A program made the position numbers and the translations under genes. The notes under the pieces are model-generated. The model searched no databases, was not told where the DNA came from, and saw only the letters and a program-made list of their open reading frames with translations. Positions 7,114 to 15,010 of a DNA stretch of 33,321 nucleotides are shown here, one piece after another. Position 1 is the first letter of the stretch; each line of letters starts with the position of its first letter. This stretch comes from JBFHDX01 sp041584475 (GTDB lineage Bacteria > Pseudomonadota > Alphaproteobacteria > UBA8366 > JADFVY01): positions 1 to 33,321 of the forward strand of contig JBFHDX010000031.1 of NCBI GenBank assembly GCA_041584475.1. Reading direction: 5' to 3'.

Positions 7114-9522
7114 TCAGCCGCGCAGCGTGCCGCCGGTCTGCCGGGTCACCGCGGCAACGACCGCGGCGGAGACCCGCTCGATATCGTCGTCGGTGAGCGT
7201 CCGCTCCTGCGGCTGCAAGGTGACGGCGATCGCCACCGACTTGCGCCCGTCGCCGACATTCTTGCCCTCGTATACATCGAACACGGCGACGTCGCTGATG
7301 AGTTTCTTGTCCGCCCCTTTCGCCGCGCGCACGATGGTCTCCGCGGCAACGTCGGCATCGACGAAGAAGGCGAAATCGCGGCCGACCGGCTGGAACGGCG
7401 ACGGCCGCAGCAATGGCCTGGTCTTGCCGCCCTTCGCGCGCGGCAGCGGCACGCGGTGCAGGAACGCCTCGAATGCCGCCGTCGGTCCCCGGTAGCCCAG
7501 TGCTCGGAGTACTTTCGGATGCATTTCGCCGAACCAGGCCAGCACGTTCGGCCCCAGGCGCAACGTGCCCGATCGCCCGGGGTGGTACCAGCCCGGCGCA
7601 TCCCGCGTGACCTGAACGTTGTCGACGGGCGCGCCGCACGCGGCCAGCACCGCCAGCGCGTCGGCCTTGGCGTCGAAGGCATCGACCGGGCGCGGCTTTT
7701 CGGCCCAGTGCCGCGGCCCGGTGTTGCCGGCGCGCAACCCCGTAGCGACGATGTCCTCGCCTTCCGGCGTATCGTCGCGCCAGGACGGACCGACTTCGAA
7801 CAGGCCGAGGTCGGGGTAGCCGCGGTCGGCGTTGCGTTGCGCCGCGGTAACCAGGTTCGCCAGGATCGACGGACGCATGACCGCGAGATCGGCGCTGATC
7901 GGGTTTTCAAGGCGCAGTTCGGAGGGCACGTCCCCGAACAGCGCAGCCGCGTCCTCGGCCATGAACGACCAGGTCACCGCCTCCAGCATGCCGCGGCCAG
8001 CGAGGACCTTTCGGGCAAAGCTCTCGCGCCGCTGGCCGACGGTGAGGATCTGTGCCGGCAGGTCGCTCTCGCGTTCCAGCGGCACCGCAGGAACGGCATC
8101 GAATCCCTTGACCCGGAGAATCTCCTCGACGAGGCACGGCTCGATGGTGATGTCGGGGCGCCAGGACGGGGTGGTAACGATGATCGTGTCCTGGCTCATC
8201 TCCGTCTTGAAACCCAGGGCCTCGAGGATGCTGCGCTGTTCGTCGACCGACATGTCGACGCCGCCCAGCGTCTTGACGCGGTCGGACCTGAGCGCAACCT
8301 CGTGCGTCGTTTCGGGCATTTCGCCGGCGATCGACAGATCGCTCGCCTCGCCGCCGCAGATATCGAGCACCAGCCGCGCCGCCACCTCCGCGCCCCACAA
8401 CGCCGATTCCGGGTCGACGGAGCGCTCGAAGCGGTAGCGCGCATCGGATTCGATCCGAAGTTTGCGCCCGGTCGCAGCGGTGCGGATGGGGTCGAACAGC
8501 GCCACCTCGAGGAACATTTCGGTGGTCGCCGGCGTGCAGCCCGTCGTTTCGCCGCCCATCACGCCGGCGATGCCGTGCACGCCCTTGCCGTCGGCGATGC
8601 AGGTCATGCCGTCGTCGAGCTCGTACTGCTTGCCGTCGAGGGCGAGGATCGTCTCGCCCGCACTGGCGAGGCGCATGGTGAGCGTGCCGCCCTCGAGCTT
8701 CGCGGCGTCGAACACGTGCAGCGGCCGGCCGAGGTCGAAGGTTACGTAGTTGGTGATGTCGACCAGCGCCGAGATCGGCCGCAGACCGATCGCCAGCAGG
8801 CGGCGCTGCATCCAGTCGGGGCTGGGACCGTTCGTCAGGCCGCGGAAGTAACGACCGACGACCATCGGGCACGCGTCCTCCTCGCCTATCGGGAACTCCC
8901 TGCGCCACTGGATCGGGCTCTCGAAGGCAGGCGGCACCGGTTCCGCCGCAGTGAAGGGTTTCAGGGTGCCGATGCCGGCGGCGGCAAGGTCGCGGGCGAC
9001 GCCGCGGACGCCGAGGCAGTCGCCGCGGTTCGGGGTGATGGCGATCTCGATCACCGGATCATCGAGCCCCATGACCTGCGCGAACGGCGCACCGACGGGG
9101 GCATCCACCGGCAACTCGATGATGCCCTCGTGCTCGTCCGAGAGGCCCATCTCGCGCTCGGAACAGAGCATGCCGTTCGACTCCTCGCCCCGGATAACCC
9201 CCTTCTTGAGATCCAGACCGGTGCCCGGAATATGCGTGCCGGCCGGGGCGAACACGCCCTTCATGCCGGAACGCGCGTTCGGCGCGCCGCAAACGACCTG
9301 GATCTTCTCGCTACCGGTATCGACGATGCAGACGCTCAGCTTGTCCGCGTTCGGGTGCTTCTTCGCCTCGACCACGTAGCCGACGGTGAACGCCGCCAGG
9401 TCCTTCGCCGGGTCGTGCACCCCCTCGACCTCGAGGCCGAGCGAGGTCAGCGCGTCCGTGACCGCGTCGAGCGACGCCTCGGTGTCGAGATGGTCCCTCA
9501 GCCACGACAGCGTGAACTTCAC
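7114..9522 (-). CDS. pheT: Phenylalanyl-tRNA synthetase beta chain
   Basis: 802 residues, normal for bacterial PheT, which forms the alpha2beta2 enzyme with PheS. The N-terminus MKFTLSWLRDHL is canonical. An EMAP-II-like tRNA-binding domain follows (about 40-150, with VVEAKKHPNADKLSVC), then B3/B4 editing (about 210-380), B5 (about 405-475), the catalytic-like core and the C-terminal anticodon-binding FDX-ACB domain (GRDFAFFVDADV to the end). The start is GTG at 9522, whose last two bases overlap the pheS TGA in a GTGA junction. This indicates translational coupling and balanced subunit synthesis. Longer in-frame upstream sequence is antisense-free but lies inside pheS and is not part of the protein. 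Confidence 0.97.
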   Translation of the reverse strand: MKFTLSWLRDHLDTEASLDAVTDALTSLGLEVEGVHDPAKDLAAFTVGYVVEAKKHPNADKLSVCIVDTGSEKIQVVCGAPNARSGMKGVFAPAGTHIPGTGLDLKKGVIRGEESNGMLCSEREMGLSDEHEGIIELPVDAPVGAPFAQVMGLDDPVIEIAITPNRGDCLGVRGVARDLAAAGIGTLKPFTAAEPVPPAFESPIQWRREFPIGEEDACPMVVGRYFRGLTNGPSPDWMQRRLLAIGLRPISALVDITNYVTFDLGRPLHVFDAAKLEGGTLTMRLASAGETILALDGKQYELDDGMTCIADGKGVHGIAGVMGGETTGCTPATTEMFLEVALFDPIRTAATGRKLRIESDARYRFERSVDPESALWGAEVAARLVLDICGGEASDLSIAGEMPETTHEVALRSDRVKTLGGVDMSVDEQRSILEALGFKTEMSQDTIIVTTPSWRPDITIEPCLVEEILRVKGFDAVPAVPLERESDLPAQILTVGQRRESFARKVLAGRGMLEAVTWSFMAEDAAALFGDVPSELRLENPISADLAVMRPSILANLVTAAQRNADRGYPDLGLFEVGPSWRDDTPEGEDIVATGLRAGNTGPRHWAEKPRPVDAFDAKADALAVLAACGAPVDNVQVTRDAPGWYHPGRSGTLRLGPNVLAWFGEMHPKVLRALGYRGPTAAFEAFLHRVPLPRAKGGKTRPLLRPSPFQPVGRDFAFFVDADVAAETIVRAAKGADKKLISDVAVFDVYEGKNVGDGRKSVAIAVTLQPQERTLTDDDIERVSAAVVAAVTRQTGGTLRG

Positions 9523-10616
9523 GGTGTCAGCCCCCGGATCAGCGTCGGCACCTCGAGCGGCACGAAGCCGTAGTGCTTCAGCCAGCGCAAATCGGCGTCG
9601 AAGAACGTGCGCAGGTCGGGAATGCCGTATTTGAGCATGGCGATGCGTTCGATCCCCATGCCGAAGGCAAATCCCTGGAATTCCGCGGGATCGATGTCGC
9701 AGGCGGCGAGCACGTTGGGGTGCACCATGCCGCAGCCGAGGATCTCGAGCCAATCGTTGCCGGCCCCGATCCGCAACTCGCCGCCGTCACGGCTGCATCC
9801 GATGTCGACCTCGGCCGACGGCTCCGTGAACGGGAAATGGCTGGGCCGAAAGCGCACGGGCACGTCCGGGATCTCGAAATAGGTGCGGCAGAACTCGATC
9901 AGGCAGCCCTTGAGATGCCCCATATGGGTCGTCCTGTCGACGATCAGCCCCTCGACCTGGTGGAACATCGGCGTGTGCGTCATGTCGCTGTCGCAGCGAT
10001 AGGTGCGCCCGGGGGCGATGATGCGCAGCGGCAGGCCATTGCCGCCCTCGGCGCGGGTCACCGCCTGCATGGCACGGATCTGCACCGGCGAGGTGTGAGT
10101 CCGCAGCACCATGCGGCTGCCGTCCGGCTTTTCCGACAGGTAGAACGTATCGAACATCTGCCGGGCGGGATGCTCGGGCGGGATATTAAGGGCCGTGAAA
10201 TTGTGGAAATCGTCCTCGATGTCCGGCCCCTCGGCGATCGCGAAGCCCATCTCGCCGAAGATCGCGACGATCTCGTCGAGCGTCTGGCTGATCGGGTGCA
10301 GGCGGCCTTCCGGTTGCGGTCGCGCCGGCAGCGTGACGTCGACCGACTCCCCGGCGAGCCTGGCGTCGAGCGCGGCGGCCTCGAGCTCCGCTTTGCGGGC
10401 GTCGATCGCCGCCACAACCTCTTCCTTCAGAGCGTTGATCGCCTGCCCGCGTTCGCGACGCTCTGCGGGAGGAATCCGGCCGAGCTCCTTGAGGAGACTC
10501 GTGACCGCCCCCTTCTTGCCGAGCGCCTCGACCCGAACGACTTCAAGCATATCGGGCGACGTCGCAGCGGCCGTCGCTTCGACGATGCGCTCTCGGAGTG
10601 CCTTCAGGTCGCTCAT
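9519..10616 (-). CDS. pheS: Phenylalanyl-tRNA synthetase alpha chain
   Basis: 365-residue class II synthetase subunit that carries the active site. An N-terminal coiled coil (about 1-90) is followed by the catalytic core: HPISQTLDEIVAIF, the motif-2-like region around RTHTSPVQIRAM and RIIAPGRTYRCD, the FHQVEGLIVD segment, and motif 3 near GFAFGMGIERIAMLKYGI. GAGG lies five bases before the ATG. It is 43 bp downstream of rplT and overlaps pheT by four bases. No phenylalanine-rich leader peptide or attenuator is visible ahead of it, unlike E. coli pheM-pheST. Confidence 0.97.
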   Translation of the reverse strand: MSDLKALRERIVEATAAATSPDMLEVVRVEALGKKGAVTSLLKELGRIPPAERRERGQAINALKEEVVAAIDARKAELEAAALDARLAGESVDVTLPARPQPEGRLHPISQTLDEIVAIFGEMGFAIAEGPDIEDDFHNFTALNIPPEHPARQMFDTFYLSEKPDGSRMVLRTHTSPVQIRAMQAVTRAEGGNGLPLRIIAPGRTYRCDSDMTHTPMFHQVEGLIVDRTTHMGHLKGCLIEFCRTYFEIPDVPVRFRPSHFPFTEPSAEVDIGCSRDGGELRIGAGNDWLEILGCGMVHPNVLAACDIDPAEFQGFAFGMGIERIAMLKYGIPDLRTFFDADLRWLKHYGFVPLEVPTLIRGLTP

Positions 10617-10659
10617 CGGATCCTCGCCACCGTGAAGCGGCGGCGCTCCGCTCTCTCCC

Positions 10660-11028
10660 CTACTTCGCGGCGGCGGCCAGCGCCTCGCGCGCCTGGCCGA
10701 CCAGGGCCTCGAAGGCGGCCGGCTCGTTGACCGCGAGCTCCGCCAGGATCTTGCGGTCGAGATCGATCTCCGCCTTCTTCAGGCCGCTCATAAACAGCGA
10801 ATAGGTCAGGCCGTGCTGCCGCGCGCCGGCATTGATGCGCTGGATCCACAGGCTGCGGAAATCGCGCTTGCGCGTGCGGCGGTCGCGGTAGGCGTATTGC
10901 AGGTCCCGCTCGACCCGCTGGATGGCGGCACGAAACGTGTTCTTCGCGCGCCCGCGCGACCCCTTGGCGAGCTTGATGACCTTCTTGTGGCGGGCGTGCG
11001 TCGTGACGCCCCGCTTGACGCGTGCCAT
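10660..11028 (-). CDS. rplT: 50S ribosomal protein L20
   Basis: 122 residues, standard L20 length, very basic. The N-terminal MARVKRGVTTHARHKKVIKLAKG tail is followed by the globular RNA-binding part with SLWIQRINAGARQHGLTYS. L20 binds 23S rRNA early in assembly and in several bacteria represses its own rpmI-rplT mRNA. GGGAG precedes the ATG. It lies 22 bp behind rpmI and ahead of pheS, as in E. coli. Confidence 0.98.
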   Translation of the reverse strand: MARVKRGVTTHARHKKVIKLAKGSRGRAKNTFRAAIQRVERDLQYAYRDRRTRKRDFRSLWIQRINAGARQHGLTYSLFMSGLKKAEIDLDRKILAELAVNEPAAFEALVGQAREALAAAAK

Positions 11029-11050
11029 GTCTCTAACTCCCTATCCGGTG

Positions 11051-11251
11051 TCAGGCGTTGGGCAGAAAGTGGCGCTTGACCACTTTCGCGTCGCTCGCGG
11101 CCATGATCTGGGTGCCGCGATTGGTGCGTTTCATCTTTTGCGGGCGCCGCCTCAGCATGTGGCTGAGATTGGCGCTGTTGAACCGGACCTTGCCCTTGGC
11201 GGTCAGGCGGAAGCGTTTCTTGGCACTGCTTTTCGTCTTCAGTTTGGGCAT
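11051..11251 (-). CDS. rpmI: 50S ribosomal protein L35
   Basis: 66 residues, starting MPKLKTKSSAKKRFRLTAKGK, the conserved L35 N-terminus, and ending with the KVVKRHFLPNA tail. It is a small basic protein of the large subunit. AAGGA lies eight bases before the ATG at 11251; the upstream in-frame sequence is leader RNA, not coding. A strong promoter about 90 bp upstream gives it and rplT-pheST a transcript independent of thrS-infC. Confidence 0.97.
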   Translation of the reverse strand: MPKLKTKSSAKKRFRLTAKGKVRFNSANLSHMLRRRPQKMKRTNRGTQIMAASDAKVVKRHFLPNA

Positions 11252-11336
11252 TTCATGTCCTTTCTTGATTGCCGGTCGGCCGGGCATACCCAATCGGCCC
11301 GGACGCGCCTGGATGCATGGCCCGTCGACCACGCCG
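11252..11336 (-). promoter_or_regulatory. rpmI 5' leader, possible L20-responsive RNA
   Basis: From the predicted start near 11336 to the rpmI ATG there is an 85-nt untranslated leader. It contains a hairpin with CCGGGC/GCCCGG arms (11280-11285 and 11297-11302, 11-base loop) close to the ribosome-binding site. L20 autoregulates rpmI-rplT through leader RNA in E. coli and Bacillus, so this is a natural place for such control. I could not match a specific L20-leader fold. Confidence 0.3.
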
Positions 11337-11342
11337 CGCGGC

Positions 11343-11371
11343 CTTATAGCCGCCCCCGCCGCGCGATGCAA
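11343..11371 (-). promoter_or_regulatory. Sigma-70 promoter ahead of rpmI
   Basis: In the 216-bp infC-rpmI gap the minus strand carries TTGCAT (11366-11371), a 17-bp spacer and TATAAG (11343-11348). Spacing is ideal and both elements are close to the alphaproteobacterial consensus. This is the best promoter match I found in the window. Confidence 0.7.
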
Positions 11372-11467
11372 GCGGCGCTGCAACGCGGGCCGTGCACCTG
11401 CAAATCGTGCCTGGCGGTGTAGGGGAGTCGGATGGCATCGCCCCGCGCGGGAGGGACGGACACGATC

Positions 11468-12007
11468 CTATTTCGAGGGCGCGAGCACCATGATCATCTG
11501 GCGGCCCTCCATGGTCGGCGTGTGCTCGACCTTGGCTTCTTCCTCCATATCGACGCGCACCCGCTCCAGCAGCTGCATGCCCAGCTCCTGGTGCGCCATC
11601 TCGCGGCCGCGGAAGCGGATGGTCACCTTGACCTTGTCGCCTTCCTCGATGAATTTGTGGATCGCCCGCATCTTCACGTCGTAGTCGTGCGTGTCGATGT
11701 TGGGGCGCATCTTGATTTCCTTGACCTCGATGACCTTCTGCTTCTTGCGCGCTTCGCTCTTCTTCTTTTGCTCCTGGTATTTGAGCTTGCCGTAATCGAG
11801 GATCTTGCACACCGGCGGTTCGGCGTTCGGCGAGATCTCGACCAGGTCGAGGCCGGCATCTTCGGCGCGTTGCAGGGCATCTTCGAGGGGAACGACGCCG
11901 ACCATCTGTCCCTGCTCATCGACGAGGCGGACCGGATCGGCGGTGATCAGTTCGTTGACGCGCGGCCCTTCGCGGACCGGCGCTGCCGCAAATCGTGGTC
12001 TGGCTAT
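11468..12007 (-). CDS. infC: Translation initiation factor IF-3, starting with ATA
   Basis: IF-3 binds the 30S subunit, blocks 50S joining and checks start codons. The first in-frame ATG (11905) would give only 145 residues and cut off the conserved N-domain. Reading further upstream in the same frame gives ...REGPRVNELI...VRLVDEQGQMVGVV, the conserved IF-3 start region, back to codon ATA at 12005-12007, five bases after a GGAGG. That gives 179 residues, the family norm. The C-domain carries KEIKMRP, KFIEEGDKVKVTIRFRGRE and MEGRQMIMVL. Using a codon that IF-3 itself discriminates against is the known E. coli infC autoregulation logic (AUU there). It lies 59 bp behind thrS. Confidence 0.93.
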   Translation of the reverse strand: MARPRFAAAPVREGPRVNELITADPVRLVDEQGQMVGVVPLEDALQRAEDAGLDLVEISPNAEPPVCKILDYGKLKYQEQKKKSEARKKQKVIEVKEIKMRPNIDTHDYDVKMRAIHKFIEEGDKVKVTIRFRGREMAHQELGMQLLERVRVDMEEEAKVEHTPTMEGRQMIMVLAPSK

Positions 12008-12066
12008 AGAAACCTCCTGCAGTTCATTTCAAATGGGCGAAAAACAAGCCTGCCCCGCCCGACCCT

Positions 12067-14007
12067 TCAGGCGTCGGGCGCCGCCGCTTCCCGTGCAAGT
12101 GTATGTGATGCCTCGTCGAGCGCAAGGATTTCCTGTTCCTTGCCGCCGAGGCGACGAATCGCGACGGTTCTCGCCCCGGCTTCCCGCGCACCGACGACAA
12201 GAATTGCGGGCACTTTGGCGAGGCTGTGTTCGCGGACCTTGTAGTTGATCTTTTCGGGGCGCGTGTCCAGCTCTGCGCGAATTCCCGCGGCGACCAGAGT
12301 CGCGTGGACCTCCGCCGCATAGTCGTCGGCGTCGTTGGTGATCGTCGCGACGACCGCCTGCACCGGCGCCAGCCACACCGGGAAGCGCCCGGCATACTGC
12401 TCGATGAGAACGCCGATGAAGCGTTCGAACGAACCGAGAATAGCCCGGTGCAGCATAACGGGGCGGTGTTTGGCGCCGTCCTCGCCGACATAGGACGCGT
12501 CGAGCCGCTCCGGCAGCACGAAATCGACCTGCAGCGTGCCGCACTGCCAGTCGCGGCCGATCGTATCCTTGAGCACGAACTCGAGCTTCGGTCCGTAGAA
12601 CGCGCCTTCGCCGGGGTTCAGGGAGAAATCGAGCCCCGCCGCCTCGGTCGCCTCGAGGAGCGCCGCCTCGGCCTTGTCCCAGATCGCGTCTTCGCCGGCC
12701 CGCACCGGCGGCCGGTCCGAGAATTTCACGGTCACCTCGTCGAAGCCGAAATCCCGATAGATCGAGAGCAGGAGCTCGCAGAACGCCCGGGTCTCCGACG
12801 TGATCTGGTCCTCGGTGCAGAAGATATGGGCGTCGTCCTGCGTGAAGGCCCGCACTCGCATCAGACCGTGCAGCGCGCCGGACGGTTCGTTGCGGTGGCA
12901 CGAGCCGAATTCGGCCATGCGCAGCGGCAGGTCGCGGTAGCTCTTGATGCCCTGCCGGAATATCTGCACGTGGCCGGGGCAGTTCATCGGCTTGAGCGCG
13001 AGCATCTTGCGGTTGCCCGTGCCGACGCTGTCCGCCTCGTCGACCTCGGCGACGAACATGTCGTCGCGGAACTTCTCCCAGTGGCCCGATTTCTCCCACA
13101 GCGTGCGGTCGATCAGCTGCGGCGTCTTGACCTCGATGTAGCCGGCCGCCTCGAGCCGCCGCCGCATGTAGTCCTGGCAGATGCGGTACAGCGTCCAACC
13201 CTTCGGATGCCAGAAGATGCTGCCGGCGGCTTCTTCCTGGATGTGGAACAGGTCCATCTCGCGCCCGAGGCGGCGGTGGTCGCGGCGCTCGGCCTCCTCG
13301 AGCCGGTGCAGGTAGGCCTTGAGCTCCTTGTCGTCGCGCCACGCAGTGCCGTAGATGCGTTGAAGCTGCGTGTTGCGGGCGTCGCCCCGCCAGTAGGCGC
13401 CGGCGAGTTTCATAAGCTTGAAGGCCTTGCCCAGCTTGCCAGTCGACGGCAGGTGCGGGCCCACGCAGAGGTCGAGCCACTCGCCCTGCCGGTAGATCGA
13501 GATGTCCTCGTCCCTCGGCAGCGTCTCGATGTGCTCTGCCTTGAAATGCTCGCCGCGCTCCTTGAAAAAGGCGATCGCCTCGTCGCGGTCCCAAACCTCG
13601 CGCGTGATCGCTTCGTCGCGATCGACAATCTCGCGCATGCGCCGTTCGATCTGCTCGAGGTCGTCGGGCGTGAAGGGCTGCTCGCGATAGAAATCGTAAT
13701 AGAACCCGTCCTCGATCGCCGGACCGAACGTGACCTGCGTTCCGGGGTACAGCTCCTGCACCGCCTCCGCCATGACGTGCGCGGCATCGTGCCTCAGCAG
13801 TTCCAGCGCCGCTTCGTGGCTGCGCGTAACGATTTCCACGCGGGCGTCTCGCTCGACGACGAACGCGAGATCCCGCGCCTCGCCGTCGACGATCATCGCG
13901 AGCGCCGCCTTGGCCAGGCCGGGCCCGATCGATTCGGCCAGCTCGACCCCGCTGACCGCCCCGTCGAACTCTCGCACGCTGCCGTCGGGAAGCGTTATTG
14001 CCACCAT
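12067..14007 (-). CDS. thrS: Threonyl-tRNA synthetase
   Basis: 646 residues. Domains in order: TGS (MVAITLPDGS, about 1-62), editing domain with HDAAHVMAEA (the HxxxH zinc/editing histidines), class II catalytic core with SIFWHPKGW, MNCPGHVQIF (zinc cysteine), RNEPSGALHGLMRVRAFTQDDAH, and motif 3 in HRAILGSFERFIG, then the anticodon-binding domain (WLAPVQAVV to the end). It charges tRNA-Thr and removes mischarged Ser. The ATG at 14007 is chosen for the canonical TGS start; the ribosome-binding site (CAGGCG) is weak. It is the first gene of the thrS-infC-rpmI-rplT-pheST run and lies 67 bp after the GT9 gene. Confidence 0.97.
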   Translation of the reverse strand: MVAITLPDGSVREFDGAVSGVELAESIGPGLAKAALAMIVDGEARDLAFVVERDARVEIVTRSHEAALELLRHDAAHVMAEAVQELYPGTQVTFGPAIEDGFYYDFYREQPFTPDDLEQIERRMREIVDRDEAITREVWDRDEAIAFFKERGEHFKAEHIETLPRDEDISIYRQGEWLDLCVGPHLPSTGKLGKAFKLMKLAGAYWRGDARNTQLQRIYGTAWRDDKELKAYLHRLEEAERRDHRRLGREMDLFHIQEEAAGSIFWHPKGWTLYRICQDYMRRRLEAAGYIEVKTPQLIDRTLWEKSGHWEKFRDDMFVAEVDEADSVGTGNRKMLALKPMNCPGHVQIFRQGIKSYRDLPLRMAEFGSCHRNEPSGALHGLMRVRAFTQDDAHIFCTEDQITSETRAFCELLLSIYRDFGFDEVTVKFSDRPPVRAGEDAIWDKAEAALLEATEAAGLDFSLNPGEGAFYGPKLEFVLKDTIGRDWQCGTLQVDFVLPERLDASYVGEDGAKHRPVMLHRAILGSFERFIGVLIEQYAGRFPVWLAPVQAVVATITNDADDYAAEVHATLVAAGIRAELDTRPEKINYKVREHSLAKVPAILVVGAREAGARTVAIRRLGGKEQEILALDEASHTLAREAAAPDA

Positions 14008-14074
14008 CTTTCGCCTGATTGCCGAAATCGTTCGCTGTCTGTTGCCGTGCCGCAATGCGCACGGGAGCCCTGAT

Positions 14075-15010
14075 CTAGCGCAAGCGCATGGCGGCTGCAA
14101 CCTCGCTGACTCGCAGCGTGTCGAGATTGCCCCGGCGGATGTTGACCACGTAACGTCCGCGCGGCGCGCTGGCGGACGGATCGGCGCTGCCCGGGAACAG
14201 GACGACCGAGGGACAGCCGACCGCAGCGATCAGGTGCATCGGGCCGTTGTTGCTGCCGACCGCGACGCTTGCATGCGCGGCCAGCGTCGCGATGTCGAAC
14301 AAGGTGGTCCTGCCGGTGAGATCCATCGCGTCGGGCGAGGCGGCGGCGATCCGGCGATTGATCGCCACGTCTTCGCGGCCGCCGAGCACAACCGGGCGCC
14401 GCCCTTCGATGCCGACGCGGCGCGCGAGGTCGGCGAAGCACTCGGTCGGCCAGCGCTCACCCGCCCTGCCGCCGAGGCCGCCGGCAACCATGAGCACGTA
14501 GCCGTCGCTGAGTCCGAAGCGCCCGCCATATCCTCGCGTCAGCCAGGACAAGTCGGGCCGCGACGTCTCGCGCACCCCGGCCGCGGCGAGCTGGCGCGCG
14601 TAGCGCTCGACGAAATGCTCCTGCGGGACCGCGGCGTCGACGGGCAATGCGCCCTCGTCGCGCGACCACGGCGCCTTGTTGCCCCAGACATCCTGCATGA
14701 GGAGACGGTAGCGGTCGGTTCGGCGCGAATTCTCGAGGTCGTACACCCGGTCGACGCCACTCCGCCGCAGGTGCCGGACCAGGGTCCAGACCTTGCCGAC
14801 GCGCGACCAGCGCGGCCGCCCGTCGGTCCAGACCTCGTCGAACCAGCCGCTCTTGCGGGCGAGATCGGCATAGGGCTGGGTGGTCAACAGGGTGACGTGG
14901 GCGTCCGGATGGTGGCGGCGGATGGCGGCGAACGCTCCGAAAGCAAGAACGAATTCAGCGAGATCGCCCAGCTTGATGACGAGGAGGCGCCGGACCGGCC
15001 CGTCGGTCAC
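14075..15010 (-). CDS. Glycosyltransferase family 9 (heptosyltransferase-like)
   Basis: 311 residues with the ADP-heptose:LPS heptosyltransferase (GT9, GT-B fold) pattern. The N-terminal RRLLVIKLGDLAEFVLAFGAFAAIRR resembles the family's substrate-binding start. The middle has YVLMVAGGLGGRAGERWP, and the C-terminal donor-site part has DLTGRTTLFDIATLAAHASVAVGSNNGPMHLIAAVGCPSVVLFPGS. It probably transfers a sugar to lipopolysaccharide or another surface glycan on the cytoplasmic face of the membrane. The start is GTG at 15010, overlapping the GT4 stop in a GTGA junction, so the two transferases are coupled. Acceptor and donor are not determinable. Confidence 0.88.
   Translation of the reverse strand: MTDGPVRRLLVIKLGDLAEFVLAFGAFAAIRRHHPDAHVTLLTTQPYADLARKSGWFDEVWTDGRPRWSRVGKVWTLVRHLRRSGVDRVYDLENSRRTDRYRLLMQDVWGNKAPWSRDEGALPVDAAVPQEHFVERYARQLAAAGVRETSRPDLSWLTRGYGGRFGLSDGYVLMVAGGLGGRAGERWPTECFADLARRVGIEGRRPVVLGGREDVAINRRIAAASPDAMDLTGRTTLFDIATLAAHASVAVGSNNGPMHLIAAVGCPSVVLFPGSADPSASAPRGRYVVNIRRGNLDTLRVSEVAAAMRLR

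Noticed and set aside
6919..9573. 884-codon open frame antisense to the J-domain gene and pheT
   Set aside because: pheT is unambiguous on the other strand; the antisense protein has no recognisable domain and is arginine-rich.
10617..10659. Attenuator or pheM-like leader peptide before pheS
   Set aside because: The 43-bp gap has only a ribosome-binding site; there is no phenylalanine-rich frame and no terminator hairpin.
12226..14073. 615-codon frame antisense to thrS
   Set aside because: Shadow of thrS, whose domains and motifs are all present.
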